A DNA stretch of 64,000 nucleotides, from positions 930,001 through 994,000 of the forward strand of contig NZ_CP042652.1 in NCBI RefSeq assembly GCF_013177675.1, given 5' to 3'. The translations under genes and the position numbers were made by a program. Source of the DNA: Arcobacter acticola. Lineage in GTDB: Bacteria > Campylobacterota > Campylobacteria > Campylobacterales > Arcobacteraceae. The notes below the pieces were generated by a model that saw nothing but the letters and a program-made list of their open reading frames with translations, made no database searches and was not told the DNA's origin. Positions 1 to 10,242 of the stretch are shown here, one piece after another (position 1 is the first letter of the stretch; every line of letters begins with the position of its first letter).

Positions 1-1
1 A

Positions 2-685
2 AAAAATGGTGCACATGCTATTTGTGAAAAACCATTGGTTTTAAATCCTCATAATATTGATCAATTAAAAGTTATTGAAGAAGAAACAGGTAAAAAAGTT
101 TATAATATTTTACAATTAAGACTTCATGATTCAATCATCGCTTTAAAAGAAAAAATAGCAAAAGAATTAGAAGAAAATCCAGATAAAATATATGATATTG
201 ATCTAACGTATCTTACTTCAAGAGGTAAATGGTACTTTGTATCTTGGAAAGGGGATGAAGCTAAATCCGGAGGAATAGCATCAAATATAGGTGTTCACTT
301 CTTTGATATGTTATCTTGGATATTTGGACCTATTGAAGAAAATATTGTTCATTTAAAAGAAGCAGATGCAAATGCTGGATTTATGAAACTAAAAAATGCA
401 AATGTAAGATGGTTCTTGTCTGTAAATTATAATTATATTCCTGAAGATATAAAAGCAACTGGGAAAACTACATTTAGAAGTATTACTGTTGATGGTGAAG
501 AATTTGAATTTTCGGAAGGATTTACAGATTTACATACAAGATCTTATGAACATATCTTAAATGGTGGAGGATTTGGTCTTGATGAAGCTAGAAACTCTAT
601 AAATATTGTTTCAGTTATACGAAAACTTACTCCTCTTGGACTTCAAGGTGAATATCATCCATTTTGTAAAAAGGTGCTAGTATAA
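2..685 (+). CDS. wbpB: Gfo/Idh/MocA-type sugar-nucleotide dehydrogenase, WbpB-like (5' end outside window)
   Basis: The reading frame is open from the first bases, so the N-terminal Rossmann nucleotide-binding part lies upstream of the window. The visible part starts just before the EKP motif (Glu-Lys-Pro, about codons 9-11 of the visible frame) that ends the NAD-binding domain in Gfo/Idh/MocA oxidoreductases, and continues through the C-terminal alpha/beta domain. WbpB/WlbA enzymes oxidise C3 of UDP-GlcNAcA. The next two genes are a WbpD-type acetyltransferase and a WbpE-type aminotransferase, which is the canonical set for UDP-2,3-diacetamido uronic acids, so the assignment rests on family plus context. 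The stop overlaps the next start (TAATG), implying translational coupling. Confidence 0.85.
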   Translation, partial: KNGAHAICEKPLVLNPHNIDQLKVIEEETGKKVYNILQLRLHDSIIALKEKIAKELEENPDKIYDIDLTYLTSRGKWYFVSWKGDEAKSGGIASNIGVHFFDMLSWIFGPIEENIVHLKEADANAGFMKLKNANVRWFLSVNYNYIPEDIKATGKTTFRSITVDGEEFEFSEGFTDLHTRSYEHILNGGGFGLDEARNSINIVSVIRKLTPLGLQGEYHPFCKKVLV

Positions 686-1269
686 TGGAAAATTTTTTTG
701 TACATGAATCTTCATTTATAGATGAAAATGTAAAAATAGGTGATAATACTAAAATATGGCATTTTTCACATATCTTAGGTGGTTCAAATATTGGAGATAA
801 CTGTTCTTTTGGACAGAATTGTGTAGTTGGTCCAAAAGTAAATATTGGAAACGGTGTAAAAGTTCAAAATAATATCTCTATATATGAAGGTGTAGAAATA
901 GAAGATGATGTTTTTCTTGGACCTTCTATGGTATTTACAAATGTTACAAATCCAAGAGCATTTATAGTAAGACGTGAAGAGTTTAAAAAAACTATAATGA
1001 AAAAAGGTTGTTCAGTTGGTGCAAATGCCACTATAGTTTGTGGTGTAACTATTGGTGAATATGCACTTATAGGAAGTGGAACTGTAGTAAACAAAGATGT
1101 AAAGCCATATGCACTTATGGTAGGAGTTCCTGCACGTCAAATAGGATGGGTTTCAAAAGCTGGAAATACACTAAAATTTGATGAAAATAATATGGCTGTT
1201 GATAGCTTTGATAATACAAAGTATAAAATAGAAAATGATAATTTGATTTTAATAAAGAGTAAAAAATGA
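685..1269 (+). CDS. wbpD: UDP-2-acetamido-3-amino-glucuronate N-acetyltransferase, WbpD-like
   Basis: A 194-aa left-handed beta-helix protein with many hexapeptide-type turns over about residues 10-150 (for example IGDNTKI, IGDNCSF, VGANATI, IGEYALI). This is the fold of acyl-CoA-dependent sugar acetyltransferases. Length and pattern fit WbpD/WlbB, which acetylates the 3-amino group made by the neighbouring aminotransferase. It starts 1 nt inside the wbpB stop and its end overlaps the next gene by 4 nt, so the three sugar-nucleotide genes form one coupled unit. Other sugar acetyltransferases share the fold, but the wbpB-wbpE context makes this reading likely. Confidence 0.88.
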   Translation: MENFFVHESSFIDENVKIGDNTKIWHFSHILGGSNIGDNCSFGQNCVVGPKVNIGNGVKVQNNISIYEGVEIEDDVFLGPSMVFTNVTNPRAFIVRREEFKKTIMKKGCSVGANATIVCGVTIGEYALIGSGTVVNKDVKPYALMVGVPARQIGWVSKAGNTLKFDENNMAVDSFDNTKYKIENDNLILIKSKK

Positions 1270-2354
1270 AGATAGATTTCGCAAACTTACAATACCAACA
1301 TAATCTTTATAAAGATGAAATAGAAGAAGCAATTTTAAAAGTAGCAAGAAATTGTAACTTTATTATGGGAAATGAAGTACAAGAGTTGGAAAAATCACTA
1401 GAAGACTTTACTGGTGCAAAATATGCTGTAACTTGTAGTAATGGAACAGATGCACTACTTCTTGCTATGATGGCACTTGATATAAAACCAGGTGATGAAG
1501 TGATAACTACTCCATTTACTTTTATAGCAACTGCTGAAACAATAGCATTTTTAGGAGCAACTCCTGTATTTGTAGATATCGATGAAAAAACTTACAATAT
1601 TGACCCAAATAAAATAGAAGACAAAATAACATCTAAAACAAAAGCTATTATTCCTGTATCACTTTATGGACAAGCAGCTGATATGGATAAAATTCAAGAT
1701 ATAGCAACTAAGCATAATCTAAAAATTATTATTGATGGAGCACAAAGTTTTGGTTGTACTTATAATGGTAAAACAGATTCAAATTTAGGTGATATATCAA
1801 CAACTTCATTTTTCCCTGCAAAACCGCTTGGATGTTATGGAGATGGTGGAGCAGTATTTACAAATGATGAAAAAATAGCAAATAAAATGAAATCATTAAG
1901 ACTTCATGGTCAATCAAAAAGATACCATCATAAATATATTGGAATGGGTGGAAGACTTGATACACTTCAAGCAGCTATTTTAAATATAAAACTAAAATAT
2001 TATCCAAAAGATTTAGCATTAAGACAAGAAGTAGCTTTTAAATATACAAAAGCTTTAGAAACTAAAACAAATCTAATTCTTCCATATATAGATGAAAAAG
2101 CTACATCAGCTTGGGCACAATATTCAGTACGAGTAAAAAATAGAGATGAAGTACAAAATAGACTAAAAGAAGCTGGAATACCAACAGCAGTACATTATCC
2201 AATGCCTTTACATTTACAAGAATGTTTTTTATACTTAGGATATAAAAAAGGTGACTTTCCTATCTCTGAAATTGTTTCTGATGAGATTATGTCTTTGCCT
2301 ATGAATCCTTATGTTACTGATGAAGAGATTGAGTATATTGTTGGAAATTTGTAG
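1266..2354 (+). CDS. wbpE: PLP-dependent sugar aminotransferase, WbpE-like (DegT/DnrJ/EryC1/StrS family)
   Basis: A 362-aa protein of full family length. It carries SNGTDAL near residue 58 (phosphate-binding region), the IIDGAQS stretch with the pyridine-N aspartate near D158, and the lysine in FPAKPLG (K186) that should form the Schiff base with PLP. WbpE/WlbC transfers an amino group to the 3-keto sugar produced by WbpB. The gene overlaps wbpD by 4 nt and is followed without a gap by the flippase gene. The family also contains other UDP-sugar aminotransferases; the exact substrate is inferred from the wbpB-wbpD-wbpE-wbpI set. Confidence 0.88.
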   Translation: MKIDFANLQYQHNLYKDEIEEAILKVARNCNFIMGNEVQELEKSLEDFTGAKYAVTCSNGTDALLLAMMALDIKPGDEVITTPFTFIATAETIAFLGATPVFVDIDEKTYNIDPNKIEDKITSKTKAIIPVSLYGQAADMDKIQDIATKHNLKIIIDGAQSFGCTYNGKTDSNLGDISTTSFFPAKPLGCYGDGGAVFTNDEKIANKMKSLRLHGQSKRYHHKYIGMGGRLDTLQAAILNIKLKYYPKDLALRQEVAFKYTKALETKTNLILPYIDEKATSAWAQYSVRVKNRDEVQNRLKEAGIPTAVHYPMPLHLQECFLYLGYKKGDFPISEIVSDEIMSLPMNPYVTDEEIEYIVGNL

Positions 2355-3632
2355 TTGATAAATAAATTAAAACCTAAATCAGAGTTTTCAAGGAATGTTT
2401 TGACTCTTATGACCGGAACTACTATAGCTCAGGCTATACCTATAGCAATAAGTCCTATTTTGACCAGAATATACACTCCTGAAGATTTTGGAGTGTTTGC
2501 ACTTTATATAGCAATAGCTTCTATAGTATCAGTTATAGCAACAGGAAGATATGAGATGGCAATAATGCTTCCTAAAAAAGATAGTGATGCTATAAATATA
2601 GTAGCACTTTCAATGCTAATATCTTTTTTTATAAGTTTTATAACTCTAGTAATAGTTTTTATATTTAATAGTCAAATCACAAATTTACTAAATAATCATG
2701 ATATATCAAATTGGCTTTATTTTATACCTGTTACTATATTACTTACAGGAATTTATCAAAGTTTTAACTACTGGTCAAATAGAAAAAAACAGTACAAAAG
2801 ACTAGCAACTAGTAGAGTAGTGCAAAGTGGCTCGACAGCAAGTGCAAATCTAGGTATGGGATTTGGTGGACTTGGAAGTAGTGGACTTATAATTGGACAA
2901 GTTTTAGGACAAAGTATTTCTACAACTATCTTAGGAAAGTTAATATGGAATGAAGATAAAAATAAACTAAAAGAGATTAAAAACTTAAAAATATTTGCTA
3001 TGGCAAGAAGATATATTAAATTTCCTAAATATGATATTCCATCAAATTTATTCAGTGTTTTGTCTTTACAAATTAGTAACATATTGTTTAATATACTATT
3101 TACTTCTACAATTGCAGGTTTTTATTTTTTTATAAATAAAATATTGAATGTACCTATTATATTGCTTTCTAGAACCTTAGGGGATGTTTTTAAACAAAAA
3201 GCAGCAGAAGATTATATAAAATTTAAAAGTTTTAAAAATATTTATTTGATTACATTAAAAAAATTAATCTTAATATCTTTTTTACCTGCGTTTATTTTAT
3301 TTATATATGCAGTAGAAATAGTTACTTTTATATTCGGTTCAAATTGGAAAGTATCTGGTGAAATTGCACAAATTTTAATACCAATGTTTTTTTTGAAATT
3401 TAGTATTAGTCCATTGACTTATACCTTTTATATTGTAGAGAAGCAACATTTAAATTTAATTGGGCAAATGATATTACTATTATTTACATTATTAAGTTTT
3501 TATTTAGGATATATTAATAATTACTTTTTTTTAACAGTTTATTGTATTTCTATTTCTTATAGTATATTTTATTTCATTAATTTATTAGTAACATATAAAT
3601 TAGTAGAAAAAAAATTACCAAAAGTTAACTAG
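2355..3632 (+). CDS. wzx: Polysaccharide flippase, Wzx-like
   Basis: A 425-aa integral membrane protein with about 12 hydrophobic segments and the N-terminal pattern of the polysaccharide transporter family (a hydrophobic helix followed by ILTRIYTPEDFG, near residues 33-44). Wzx proteins flip undecaprenyl-linked repeat units across the inner membrane. The start is a TTG directly after the wbpE stop. Many TTG starts occur in this window. The next gene is a polymerase-like membrane protein, which fits the Wzx/Wzy pathway. Confidence 0.88.
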   Translation: MINKLKPKSEFSRNVLTLMTGTTIAQAIPIAISPILTRIYTPEDFGVFALYIAIASIVSVIATGRYEMAIMLPKKDSDAINIVALSMLISFFISFITLVIVFIFNSQITNLLNNHDISNWLYFIPVTILLTGIYQSFNYWSNRKKQYKRLATSRVVQSGSTASANLGMGFGGLGSSGLIIGQVLGQSISTTILGKLIWNEDKNKLKEIKNLKIFAMARRYIKFPKYDIPSNLFSVLSLQISNILFNILFTSTIAGFYFFINKILNVPIILLSRTLGDVFKQKAAEDYIKFKSFKNIYLITLKKLILISFLPAFILFIYAVEIVTFIFGSNWKVSGEIAQILIPMFFLKFSISPLTYTFYIVEKQHLNLIGQMILLLFTLLSFYLGYINNYFFLTVYCISISYSIFYFINLLVTYKLVEKKLPKVN

Positions 3633-3633
3633 C

Positions 3634-5010
3634 ATGATAGTCTTAGCAAGATTCACTCTTTTTTTTATGATGATAAGTTCATTACTTATATATCTATTCA
3701 CAAATATTAAACTTATAGGTGAAGGTTCGCCTGCTTTAGTTGTATTGGCTTTTTCAGTATTACTTGGTGGTCTCTTGATTGTACTAGAAGTACTTCTAAA
3801 GCAAAATGTTTATATCAAAAAATCATTTTTGTTTTTAATACTATTTTTTACATATGTTATTGTAAATATTACTTTAAATCGTCCAAATGATTTAAAAGCT
3901 TTATTACTCGCAACTAGTGGTGGAATAATTCTTTTTTATATTCTTGGTAGCTTAGTTTCAACTAATTTACTTTATATCAAAGAGAAAATATTAAACTCAA
4001 ATCAATTTTTAAATATGTTTAACTTTTTTTACACTGCTTTTTCTTTTCTATTTTTAGTACTTTTTTTAGATACCTTTGCAACTCTTATGGAAAATGTAAG
4101 AACAGACTTGTTTTTGTTAGCTGATTTGGATGGAATGTATCAAAGACCAGGAACATTTTTGGTTATAAGTTTTTTTATATATTCATTTATGACTGCATTT
4201 TTTCTTTTTGTAAATAAGTATGCTAAAAAAAGTAAAATTTCAGTTTTGATGAGTTTTGTATTGTTTGGGCTTTATTGTTTACTGACTATTGGAGGAATGC
4301 TACTTTCTCAAATGATAGGTTCAAATAACACTTTAGTCAATCTAGGTGGATTGTTATTTGCTACTACTATATTTTATATTTTTATGAACTTTACAAAATC
4401 AGAAAATATGCTGTCTTATATAAAGCTAAATATCAAAAAAATCTTTTTGAGCAAGCTTGGTTCTAAGCTTTTTGGTTCTATATTTATCTCTCTTTTTGTA
4501 GTACTAGTCTTACTTGTAGGATTGATAAACTACCTTGATATAGATTTGGATCAGTTTAGAATATTTGGTTTTGGTTCTGGAGAAGTAAGTTCTATAAGTA
4601 GTAGACTTGAGTTATGGAATAATTTTACTATTCAATTTGATTATAATCCAATTTTTGGAAATATGGCAGTAGATGCTTTAACAACAGGTGAAGGAACTTA
4701 TACTCACAGTTTCATAGCTACACTTCTCACACATTTAGGCATGGTTGGGTTTATACTCTTTTTTATATATCTTTTCATTGCTATCAAAGAAAAGTTAAAA
4801 AATAGTAATAATCTTTATGTAAATAATTTATTTGCATTATACAGTTTAATAGTTTTCGCAGGAATATTTGCTATAGCATCATTTGGAACTTTTATCACAT
4901 GGATTCCATTTTGGTTTTTACTTGGATTAATTTTCCCACCAATAGTATTTAAAAATAGAAAGGAATTAAACTTTGAAAAAAGTAATATCAATAGTACTAA
5001 ACAACTTTAA
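3634..5010 (+). CDS. wzy: O-antigen polymerase-like membrane protein, Wzy candidate
   Basis: A 458-aa polytopic membrane protein with roughly 11-12 hydrophobic segments. Between late helices lies a longer non-hydrophobic segment (about residues 300-355) containing SSRLELWNN and an HSF motif followed by THLGMVG, typical of the O-antigen ligase/polymerase superfamily. Its place directly after wzx suggests Wzy, the polymerase that joins repeat units in the periplasm. Sequence conservation in this family is poor, so a ligase (WaaL type) cannot be excluded. The next gene begins inside its 3' end (38-nt overlap). Confidence 0.75.
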   Translation: MIVLARFTLFFMMISSLLIYLFTNIKLIGEGSPALVVLAFSVLLGGLLIVLEVLLKQNVYIKKSFLFLILFFTYVIVNITLNRPNDLKALLLATSGGIILFYILGSLVSTNLLYIKEKILNSNQFLNMFNFFYTAFSFLFLVLFLDTFATLMENVRTDLFLLADLDGMYQRPGTFLVISFFIYSFMTAFFLFVNKYAKKSKISVLMSFVLFGLYCLLTIGGMLLSQMIGSNNTLVNLGGLLFATTIFYIFMNFTKSENMLSYIKLNIKKIFLSKLGSKLFGSIFISLFVVLVLLVGLINYLDIDLDQFRIFGFGSGEVSSISSRLELWNNFTIQFDYNPIFGNMAVDALTTGEGTYTHSFIATLLTHLGMVGFILFFIYLFIAIKEKLKNSNNLYVNNLFALYSLIVFAGIFAIASFGTFITWIPFWFLLGLIFPPIVFKNRKELNFEKSNINSTKQL

Positions 5011-6106
5011 AAACGATAGTCGAGTTTTAAAAGAAAATATATCACTTCAAAAAGCTGGTTATGAAGTGCAAGTAGTGGCACTACATGAAGAACCATTAAA
5101 AGAGTTTGAAGAAGTTCAAAACATACTTGTACATAGAGTGAAACTCAAAAGTCGTGGATGGTCAAAGCATAAACTAGTACAACTTCTAAAATATTTTGAG
5201 TTTATATATAGGGTAGTTAAACAGTATAAAAATAGTGATATTATTCATTGTAACGACCTAAATTCACTTCCAATAGGTGTGATAATAAAAAAGTTTTTCA
5301 ATCGTGATGTAAAAATAGTCTATGATGCACATGAATATGAAACAGAGTTAAATGGTCTCAAGGGTATTCAAAAAAAGCTTGTAAAGTGGCTAGAAAAAAA
5401 ACTTATAAAATATTCAGATAAAGTTATTACAGTAAGTGATGCTATAGCAGATGAATATGTAAAACTTTATGACATAAAAAAACCTGCATTAGTTTTAAAC
5501 ACCCCACCATACAAAGAGATACAAAAGAAAAATATATTTAGAGAGACTTCGGGTATTGGTGAAAATCAAACTATATTTTTATATCAAGGTGGACTCTCAA
5601 AAGGTAGAGGTATAGAGATACTTCTTGAAGCATTTAAAAGTATAAATAACGAAAATATAGTTATAGTTTTCTTGGGATATGGCCCACTTGAAAGTATGAT
5701 ACAAGAAGTATCAAAAGAGTATAACAATATATATTTTCACAAAGCTGTATCTCCTGATATATTACTTGACTATACTAATAGTGCTGATTTTGGTATATCG
5801 ACTATTGAAGATACTTGCTTAAGCTATCGTTATTGTTTACCAAATAAGATGTTTGAATATCTTATGGCTGAGTTACCTGTTATAGTATCTAATCTTTATG
5901 AGATGAAAAGACTTGTTGAATTAAATAATATAGGAACAGTAGCAAAAGAAAATACACCAGATGGATTAAAAAAAGCGATAGAAGAAGCTGTGAAGTTAGA
6001 TAAAGAAGAACTAAAAATTAACATTCAACAACTCAAAACTATTTATAATTGGGAAGAGCAAGAGAAAGTTTTACTTGATGTTTATAGGAATTTATATGCA
6101 AACTAA
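4973..6106 (+). CDS. Glycosyltransferase family 4 protein
   Basis: A 377-aa GT-B fold glycosyltransferase. The N-terminal half has the pattern of acceptor-binding Rossmann domains (IVYDAHEYE near residue 120). The C-terminal half has [12 protein letters not shown] and the nucleotide-sugar site [15 protein letters not shown] near residue 290, typical of GT4. It is expected to add one sugar to the lipid-linked repeat unit at the inner face of the membrane. The TTG start lies inside the wzy gene, giving a 38-nt overlap. Sugar specificity cannot be read from the sequence. Confidence 0.85.
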   Translation: MKKVISIVLNNFKNDSRVLKENISLQKAGYEVQVVALHEEPLKEFEEVQNILVHRVKLKSRGWSKHKLVQLLKYFEFIYRVVKQYKNSDIIHCNDLNSLPIGVIIKKFFNRDVKIVYDAHEYETELNGLKGIQKKLVKWLEKKLIKYSDKVITVSDAIADEYVKLYDIKKPALVLNTPPYKEIQKKNIFRETSGIGENQTIFLYQGGLSKGRGIEILLEAFKSINNENIVIVFLGYGPLESMIQEVSKEYNNIYFHKAVSPDILLDYTNSADFGISTIEDTCLSYRYCLPNKMFEYLMAELPVIVSNLYEMKRLVELNNIGTVAKENTPDGLKKAIEEAVKLDKEELKINIQQLKTIYNWEEQEKVLLDVYRNLYAN

Positions 6107-7208
6107 AATAACCCATCTTACATCTGCACATGGCAGATACGACACAAGAATATTTCTTAAAATGTGTAGTTCTTTAGCAAAAAATGAAAACTATGAAGTT
6201 AGTTTAGTAGTAGCTGATGGTAAAGGCAATGAAGTTAAAAATGGTGTAAATATAGTAGATGTCGGAGCAAAAACTGGTGGTAGAATATCGCGTATGACAA
6301 GAACTGTAAAAAAAGTTTTTCAAAAAGCAAAAGAGTTAGATAGTGATATATATCATCTTCATGATCCAGAACTTATACCAATAGGATTGAAGCTTAAAAA
6401 GCTTGGTAAAAAAGTGATATTTGATGCACATGAGGATTTACCAAAACAGTTACTTGGAAAGCCATATCTAAATAAAGCTGCTAAGATAATACTCTCAAAA
6501 GGTTTTGAAGTTTATGAAAAGTATAGTTTAAAAAAGTTTGACTATATTATCACAGCAACCCCTTATATAAAAGATAAATTTTTAAAGATAAATAAAAATA
6601 GTATAGATATAAATAATTTCCCAATTTTGGGAGAACTTTCAAATGATACACAATGGAGTGAAAAAAAAGATGAAGTTTGTTATGTAGGTGGAATTGGAGA
6701 AGTTCGTGGTATAAAAGAGATGGTGAAAGCTATGGAGTTTATCCATAGCGCTAGACTAAATCTGGGTGGTTTTTTTGCAGAAAAAAATGTAGAAGAGGAA
6801 GTAAAAACTTATGATGGATGGCAAAAAGTAAATGAACTTGGCTTTTTAGATAGAGATGGAGTATCAAAAGTCTATTGCCAATCAAAAGCTGGACTTGTAA
6901 CACTTAGACCTATTGTAAATTATCTTGATGCACTGCCTGTGAAGATGTTTGAGTATATGGCGGCTGGACTTCCTGTAATATCTTCAGATATTAAACTTTG
7001 GAAAGAGATAATTAATGATGCACAATGTGGAATATGTGTAAATCCACTTGATCCAAAAGAAATTGCAGATGCTATACAATATATTGTTACTCATCAAAAA
7101 GAAGCTGAAAAGATGGGACAAAATGGTAAAAAAGCAGTTTTAGAAAAGTATAATTGGACTGTTGAAGAGAAAAAATTATTTAAATTATATAGAGAATTAA
7201 TAAAATGA
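6096..7208 (+). CDS. Glycosyltransferase family 4 protein
   Basis: A GT-B glycosyltransferase of about 370 aa. Visible motifs are [20 protein letters not shown], the donor-domain [12 protein letters not shown] and [20 protein letters not shown] place the start at the ATG at 6096 because an AGGAA sits about 5 nt upstream and the protein then begins MQTKITHL, as GT4 proteins usually do; a start 21 nt earlier is also open. It overlaps the preceding GT gene by 11 nt and the next gene by 4 nt. It is similar in layout to the upstream GT4 (HDPELIPIG here against [11 protein letters not shown] there), so the two may be old paralogues. Confidence 0.85.
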   Translation: MQTKITHLTSAHGRYDTRIFLKMCSSLAKNENYEVSLVVADGKGNEVKNGVNIVDVGAKTGGRISRMTRTVKKVFQKAKELDSDIYHLHDPELIPIGLKLKKLGKKVIFDAHEDLPKQLLGKPYLNKAAKIILSKGFEVYEKYSLKKFDYIITATPYIKDKFLKINKNSIDINNFPILGELSNDTQWSEKKDEVCYVGGIGEVRGIKEMVKAMEFIHSARLNLGGFFAEKNVEEEVKTYDGWQKVNELGFLDRDGVSKVYCQSKAGLVTLRPIVNYLDALPVKMFEYMAAGLPVISSDIKLWKEIINDAQCGICVNPLDPKEIADAIQYIVTHQKEAEKMGQNGKKAVLEKYNWTVEEKKLFKLYRELIK

Positions 7209-8287
7209 TAAAAATACTAACAATATTAGGGTCATGTCCTCATTTTATAAAATCAGGAAGTGTTTCAAGAGAAATTACAAAACATAAAGAAATAGAAGAA
7301 ATCATAGTTCATACGGGTCAACACTATGATTCAAATATGAGTGATATATTTTTTGATGAAATGCAAATACCTAAACCAAACTATTTTTTAGGTATTGGTG
7401 GTAAATCTCATGGTGCTATGACTGGACAGATGATAGAGAAAATTGAAGAAGTAGCTTTAAAAGAAAATCCTGATTGGATTATGGTTTACGGAGATACAAA
7501 TTCTACACTAGCTGGTGCAATAGTAGCAAGTAAACTTCATATAAAACTAGCTCATATAGAGGCAGGACTTAGAAGTTTCAATATGAAAATGCCAGAAGAA
7601 GTAAATAGAATACTTACAGATAGAGTAAGTAACATTTTATTTTGCCCAACTGATACAGCTATACAAAATCTTAAAAATGAAGGATATGAAAATCTTGATT
7701 GTAAGATAGTGAAAAGTGGTGATGTTATGCAAGATGGAGCAATTTTCTATAAAAATCTAGCAGTAAAACCAAATATTGAAATAAAACAAGATTTTATACT
7801 TTGTACTATTCATAGAGCTGAAAATACAGATGATGAAAATAGACTAAGAAGTATTTTTGAAGCATTAAATGAAATAGCTAAAGAAAAACAAGTAATTTTA
7901 CCACTTCATCCAAGAACAAAAAAAATCTTAGAAAATTTAAAATTAAATATACAAAATCTTACGATTATAGATCCAGTTGGTTATCTTGAAATGGTATGGC
8001 TAATAAATAATTGCGATTTTGTTATGACAGATAGTGGAGGACTTCAAAAAGAGGCATATTTTTTTGAAAAACAATGTATTACATTAAGAGATGAAACAGA
8101 ATGGGTAGAGCTTGTAGAATGTGGAGCAAATACATTAGTTGGTGCAGATATATATAAAATAGTTTCTAGTTATAAGTCGATAGTTGATAGTCTAAAAACT
8201 AAAAACCACAAACTATGGACTAAAGACTTATACGGTGGTGGTAAAGCTAGTAATAATATTATAAAAGAGTTAGTATCTTATGAGTAA
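7205..8287 (+). CDS. wbpI: UDP-N-acetyl sugar 2-epimerase, WbpI-like, with altered N-terminal motif
   Basis: A 360-aa protein of the WecB/WbpI non-hydrolysing 2-epimerase family. It has [26 protein letters not shown] with the catalytic-region glutamate, PEEVNRI, TIHRAEN, and DSGGLQKEA for UDP binding. In the P. aeruginosa pathway WbpI converts UDP-GlcNAc(3NAc)A to UDP-ManNAc(3NAc)A, which fits the wbpB/D/E genes upstream. The first loop reads GSCPHFIK instead of the usual GTRPExIK, so the conserved arginine is replaced by cysteine (C11). All other motifs are present, so the enzyme is probably functional, but the change is unusual. Confidence 0.87.
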   Translation: MIKILTILGSCPHFIKSGSVSREITKHKEIEEIIVHTGQHYDSNMSDIFFDEMQIPKPNYFLGIGGKSHGAMTGQMIEKIEEVALKENPDWIMVYGDTNSTLAGAIVASKLHIKLAHIEAGLRSFNMKMPEEVNRILTDRVSNILFCPTDTAIQNLKNEGYENLDCKIVKSGDVMQDGAIFYKNLAVKPNIEIKQDFILCTIHRAENTDDENRLRSIFEALNEIAKEKQVILPLHPRTKKILENLKLNIQNLTIIDPVGYLEMVWLINNCDFVMTDSGGLQKEAYFFEKQCITLRDETEWVELVECGANTLVGADIYKIVSSYKSIVDSLKTKNHKLWTKDLYGGGKASNNIIKELVSYE

Positions 8288-9479
8288 AAAACAAGTTTGG
8301 ATTATAAATCATTATGCTTTTCCTTATGGATATGGATTTCATACAAGAGCCCATACTATTGCAAAGATGTTGAAAAACTTAGGGTATGAAGTGACTATTT
8401 TTGCATCATCTTTTAATCATCTTAAAACAAAAGAAGTTCAAATTGAAAATATTTATAAAGAAGAGATCCATGATAATATAAAATACATGTGGATAAATAC
8501 GAAAGAGTATCAAGGTAATGGCTTGGGTAGAATAAAAAATATATTTGAGTTTTCAAAGAATTTGAATAGTATTTATAAAGATTTTGATGATAAGCCTGAT
8601 ATTGTTTGGGTTTCTTCTCCGCATCCTTTTAGTATTTATAATGGTATAAGAATTAAAAATTATTTTAAAAGTAAATTTATATATGAAGAGAGAGATATAT
8701 GGCCACTTACTTTGCAAATACTAAATGGTGTGAGTAAATATAATCCATTAGTTATGGTATTTAGATATTTACAACTTCAAGCATATAAATATAGTGATAT
8801 GATAGTCACTCCTCTTGATAACTTAAAAGAATTTGTAAATAAAAGTGGATATAAAAATAAAAATATAGAATACCTTCCTCAGCCTTTTGTTCCATTCCCG
8901 TTTGAAACATTTGATATAGATTTACCAAAAGATAAGTTTATAGTAGGATATGTTGGAAGTATTGGTCATTCAAATAGTGTGATGAATCTTCTAAAAGCTG
9001 CTAATTTATTAAAAGAAAATACAGATATCTATTTTTTGATGGTTGGAGATGGGCCACAACTTGATGAACTAAAAAAGTTTGTAAAAGAAAAAAAAATACT
9101 AAATGCAAAGTTTTTTGGTAAGTTAGAAAAAAAACAAGCTATGTATGTTTTATCTCAATGTAATATTTTGTATAAAGGTCATCCTGATATTAAATTATAT
9201 AATTATGGATTATCAGCAGTAAAATTAAACGAGTATATGTATTCTAATAAACCTATAGTACATGCTGTTAATTTAAAAAATGATTCAGTAGTTAAATCAA
9301 GCTGCGGTTTAAATATTTTGCCTGAAAATGAAGAAGAATTAAAAAATGCAATTTTAAAATTAAAAGAAGATGATATTCTATATGATAAATGTTCAAATAA
9401 TGGCAGACAATATGTAGAAGAAAATTTCATGGAAGATAAAATAGAAGAAAAATTAAAGATGATAATGAATAGATTATGA
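8280..9479 (+). CDS. Glycosyltransferase family 4 protein, WbuB/WbpJ-like
   Basis: A 399-aa GT4 protein. Its N-terminus (WIINHYAFPYGYGFHTRAH) and the segment IYEERDIWPLTL resemble the WbuB-type transferases that add an amino sugar as the second residue. The donor domain has VGYVGSIGHSNS, MVGDGPQL and KLNEYMYSNKPIVHA. It overlaps wbpI by 8 nt. In P. aeruginosa O5 a GT4 (WbpJ) also follows WbpI and is followed by WbpK and WbpL. Here the stop codon is followed, in the same frame, by the tail of an epimerase-type gene (see the remnant at 9486). Confidence 0.83.
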   Translation: MSKKQVWIINHYAFPYGYGFHTRAHTIAKMLKNLGYEVTIFASSFNHLKTKEVQIENIYKEEIHDNIKYMWINTKEYQGNGLGRIKNIFEFSKNLNSIYKDFDDKPDIVWVSSPHPFSIYNGIRIKNYFKSKFIYEERDIWPLTLQILNGVSKYNPLVMVFRYLQLQAYKYSDMIVTPLDNLKEFVNKSGYKNKNIEYLPQPFVPFPFETFDIDLPKDKFIVGYVGSIGHSNSVMNLLKAANLLKENTDIYFLMVGDGPQLDELKKFVKEKKILNAKFFGKLEKKQAMYVLSQCNILYKGHPDIKLYNYGLSAVKLNEYMYSNKPIVHAVNLKNDSVVKSSCGLNILPENEEELKNAILKLKEDDILYDKCSNNGRQYVEENFMEDKIEEKLKMIMNRL

Positions 9480-9485
9480 CTTAAC

Positions 9486-9602
9486 AAGCGACTTTATGGA
9501 AGCTTGGAAGTGGATAATAGTATCACAAAAAAGAAATTAAATCTATCAAATCCATATACAGTAGAAGAGGGGATAAAGTTAATGTTGAATGGCGAATTAT
9601 GA
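9486..9602 (+). pseudogene. C-terminal tail of a WbpK/WbpV-type NAD-dependent epimerase/reductase, copy 1
   Basis: Directly after the GT stop, the same frame continues as LN-KRLYGSLEVDNSITKKK and ends in an EEGIKLMLNGEL-type C-terminus with a TGA at 9600-9602. KRLYGSLEVDN and the NPYxVEEGI segment are typical of the C-terminus of NAD-dependent sugar epimerase/dehydratases such as WbpV/WbpK (known family pattern). Only the last 38 residues remain and there is no start codon. In P. aeruginosa such a reductase gene sits exactly between the preceding GT and wbpL. A second, diverged copy lies at 10243-10401. Confidence 0.75.
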
Positions 9603-9634
9603 ATTAAAGAGAAAGAATACTAAGTTTTAATTAT

Positions 9635-9663
9635 TGTATGATAAAATACTGTATTATAAAATA
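9635..9663 (+). promoter_or_regulatory. Tandem 14-bp direct repeat, probable operator/promoter of the RHH-MazF module
   Basis: Two copies of TGTATKATAAAATA (9635-9648 and 9650-9663, differing only at K = G or T) sit 15 bp apart, 14 nt before the antitoxin start. The repeats contain TATAAA-type -10 elements. RHH antitoxins commonly bind short tandem repeats over their own promoter, so autoregulation is the likely role (inference). Confidence 0.5.
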
Positions 9664-9677
9664 TAAAAGGATAACTC

Positions 9678-9905
9678 ATGGTAGCAACGGTACGACTAGA
9701 TGACAATCTTGAAAATACTCTAAATAGAGTTTCAAAAATACTTCATAAGAAAAAAAGTGACGTGATAAGAGATGCTATAACTTTCTATGCTCAAAATATA
9801 GAAGAAAATAAAAAATCAAGAATTTTAAGTGCAGTAGAAAAAACAAAAAATATAGATAAAAAAGAGTTCAAAGATTTTGAGGATATTTCTGATGATGGTA
9901 TCTAG
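9678..9905 (+). CDS. Ribbon-helix-helix antitoxin
   Basis: A 75-aa protein whose N-terminus (VATVRLDDNLENTLNRVSKIL, residues 2-22, then KKKSDVIRDAI) is a clear ribbon-helix-helix DNA-binding domain: a beta strand with alternating residues followed by two helices. The charged C-terminal part (about 45-75) is the expected toxin-binding tail. An AAAGGA ribosome-binding site lies before the ATG. The next gene is a MazF/PemK-like toxin overlapping it by 14 nt, the usual antitoxin-first order. The tandem repeat just upstream is a plausible autoregulatory operator. The module sits inside the glycan locus. Confidence 0.87.
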   Translation: MVATVRLDDNLENTLNRVSKILHKKKSDVIRDAITFYAQNIEENKKSRILSAVEKTKNIDKKEFKDFEDISDDGI

Positions 9906-10233
9906 AAGTGAAATTTGGCTTGCAAATTTGAATCCTGTAAAAAAAAACAATGAAATGGGGAAAGTAAGACCAGTACTAGTGTATCAAAATGATGAACTAA
10001 ATCATAGTGATTACCCAACTACTATTGTTATACCTCTAAGTACCCAGTTGGTAGATGATGCAGAGCCTATACGAATAAGAATAGATAAAAAAGAAAAACT
10101 AAAAGAAGACTCAGATTTAGTTCTAACACATATCCGAGCTATTGATAATAATAGATTTATAGAAAAACTAGCAACTCTAGATATTAAACAAATGCAAAAA
10201 GTAAAAGAACTTTTTGAAGAGATAGTTCAATGA
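9892..10233 (+). CDS. MazF/PemK-family toxin (endoribonuclease)
   Basis: A 113-aa protein with the MazF/PemK pattern: SRSEIWLANLNPV at the N-terminus, GKVRPVLVYQND (the conserved RPVLV strand), TTIVIPLST, and LTHIRAIDNNRF in the C-terminal half. MazF toxins are sequence-specific mRNA endonucleases. I chose the ATG at 9892 because GAGG at 9879-9882 is well placed. A second ATG at 9895 is equally possible, and the frame is open further upstream from a TTG. It overlaps the RHH antitoxin gene by 14 nt. Confidence 0.87.
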   Translation: MMVSRSEIWLANLNPVKKNNEMGKVRPVLVYQNDELNHSDYPTTIVIPLSTQLVDDAEPIRIRIDKKEKLKEDSDLVLTHIRAIDNNRFIEKLATLDIKQMQKVKELFEEIVQ

Positions 10234-10242
10234 TTTATGTAA

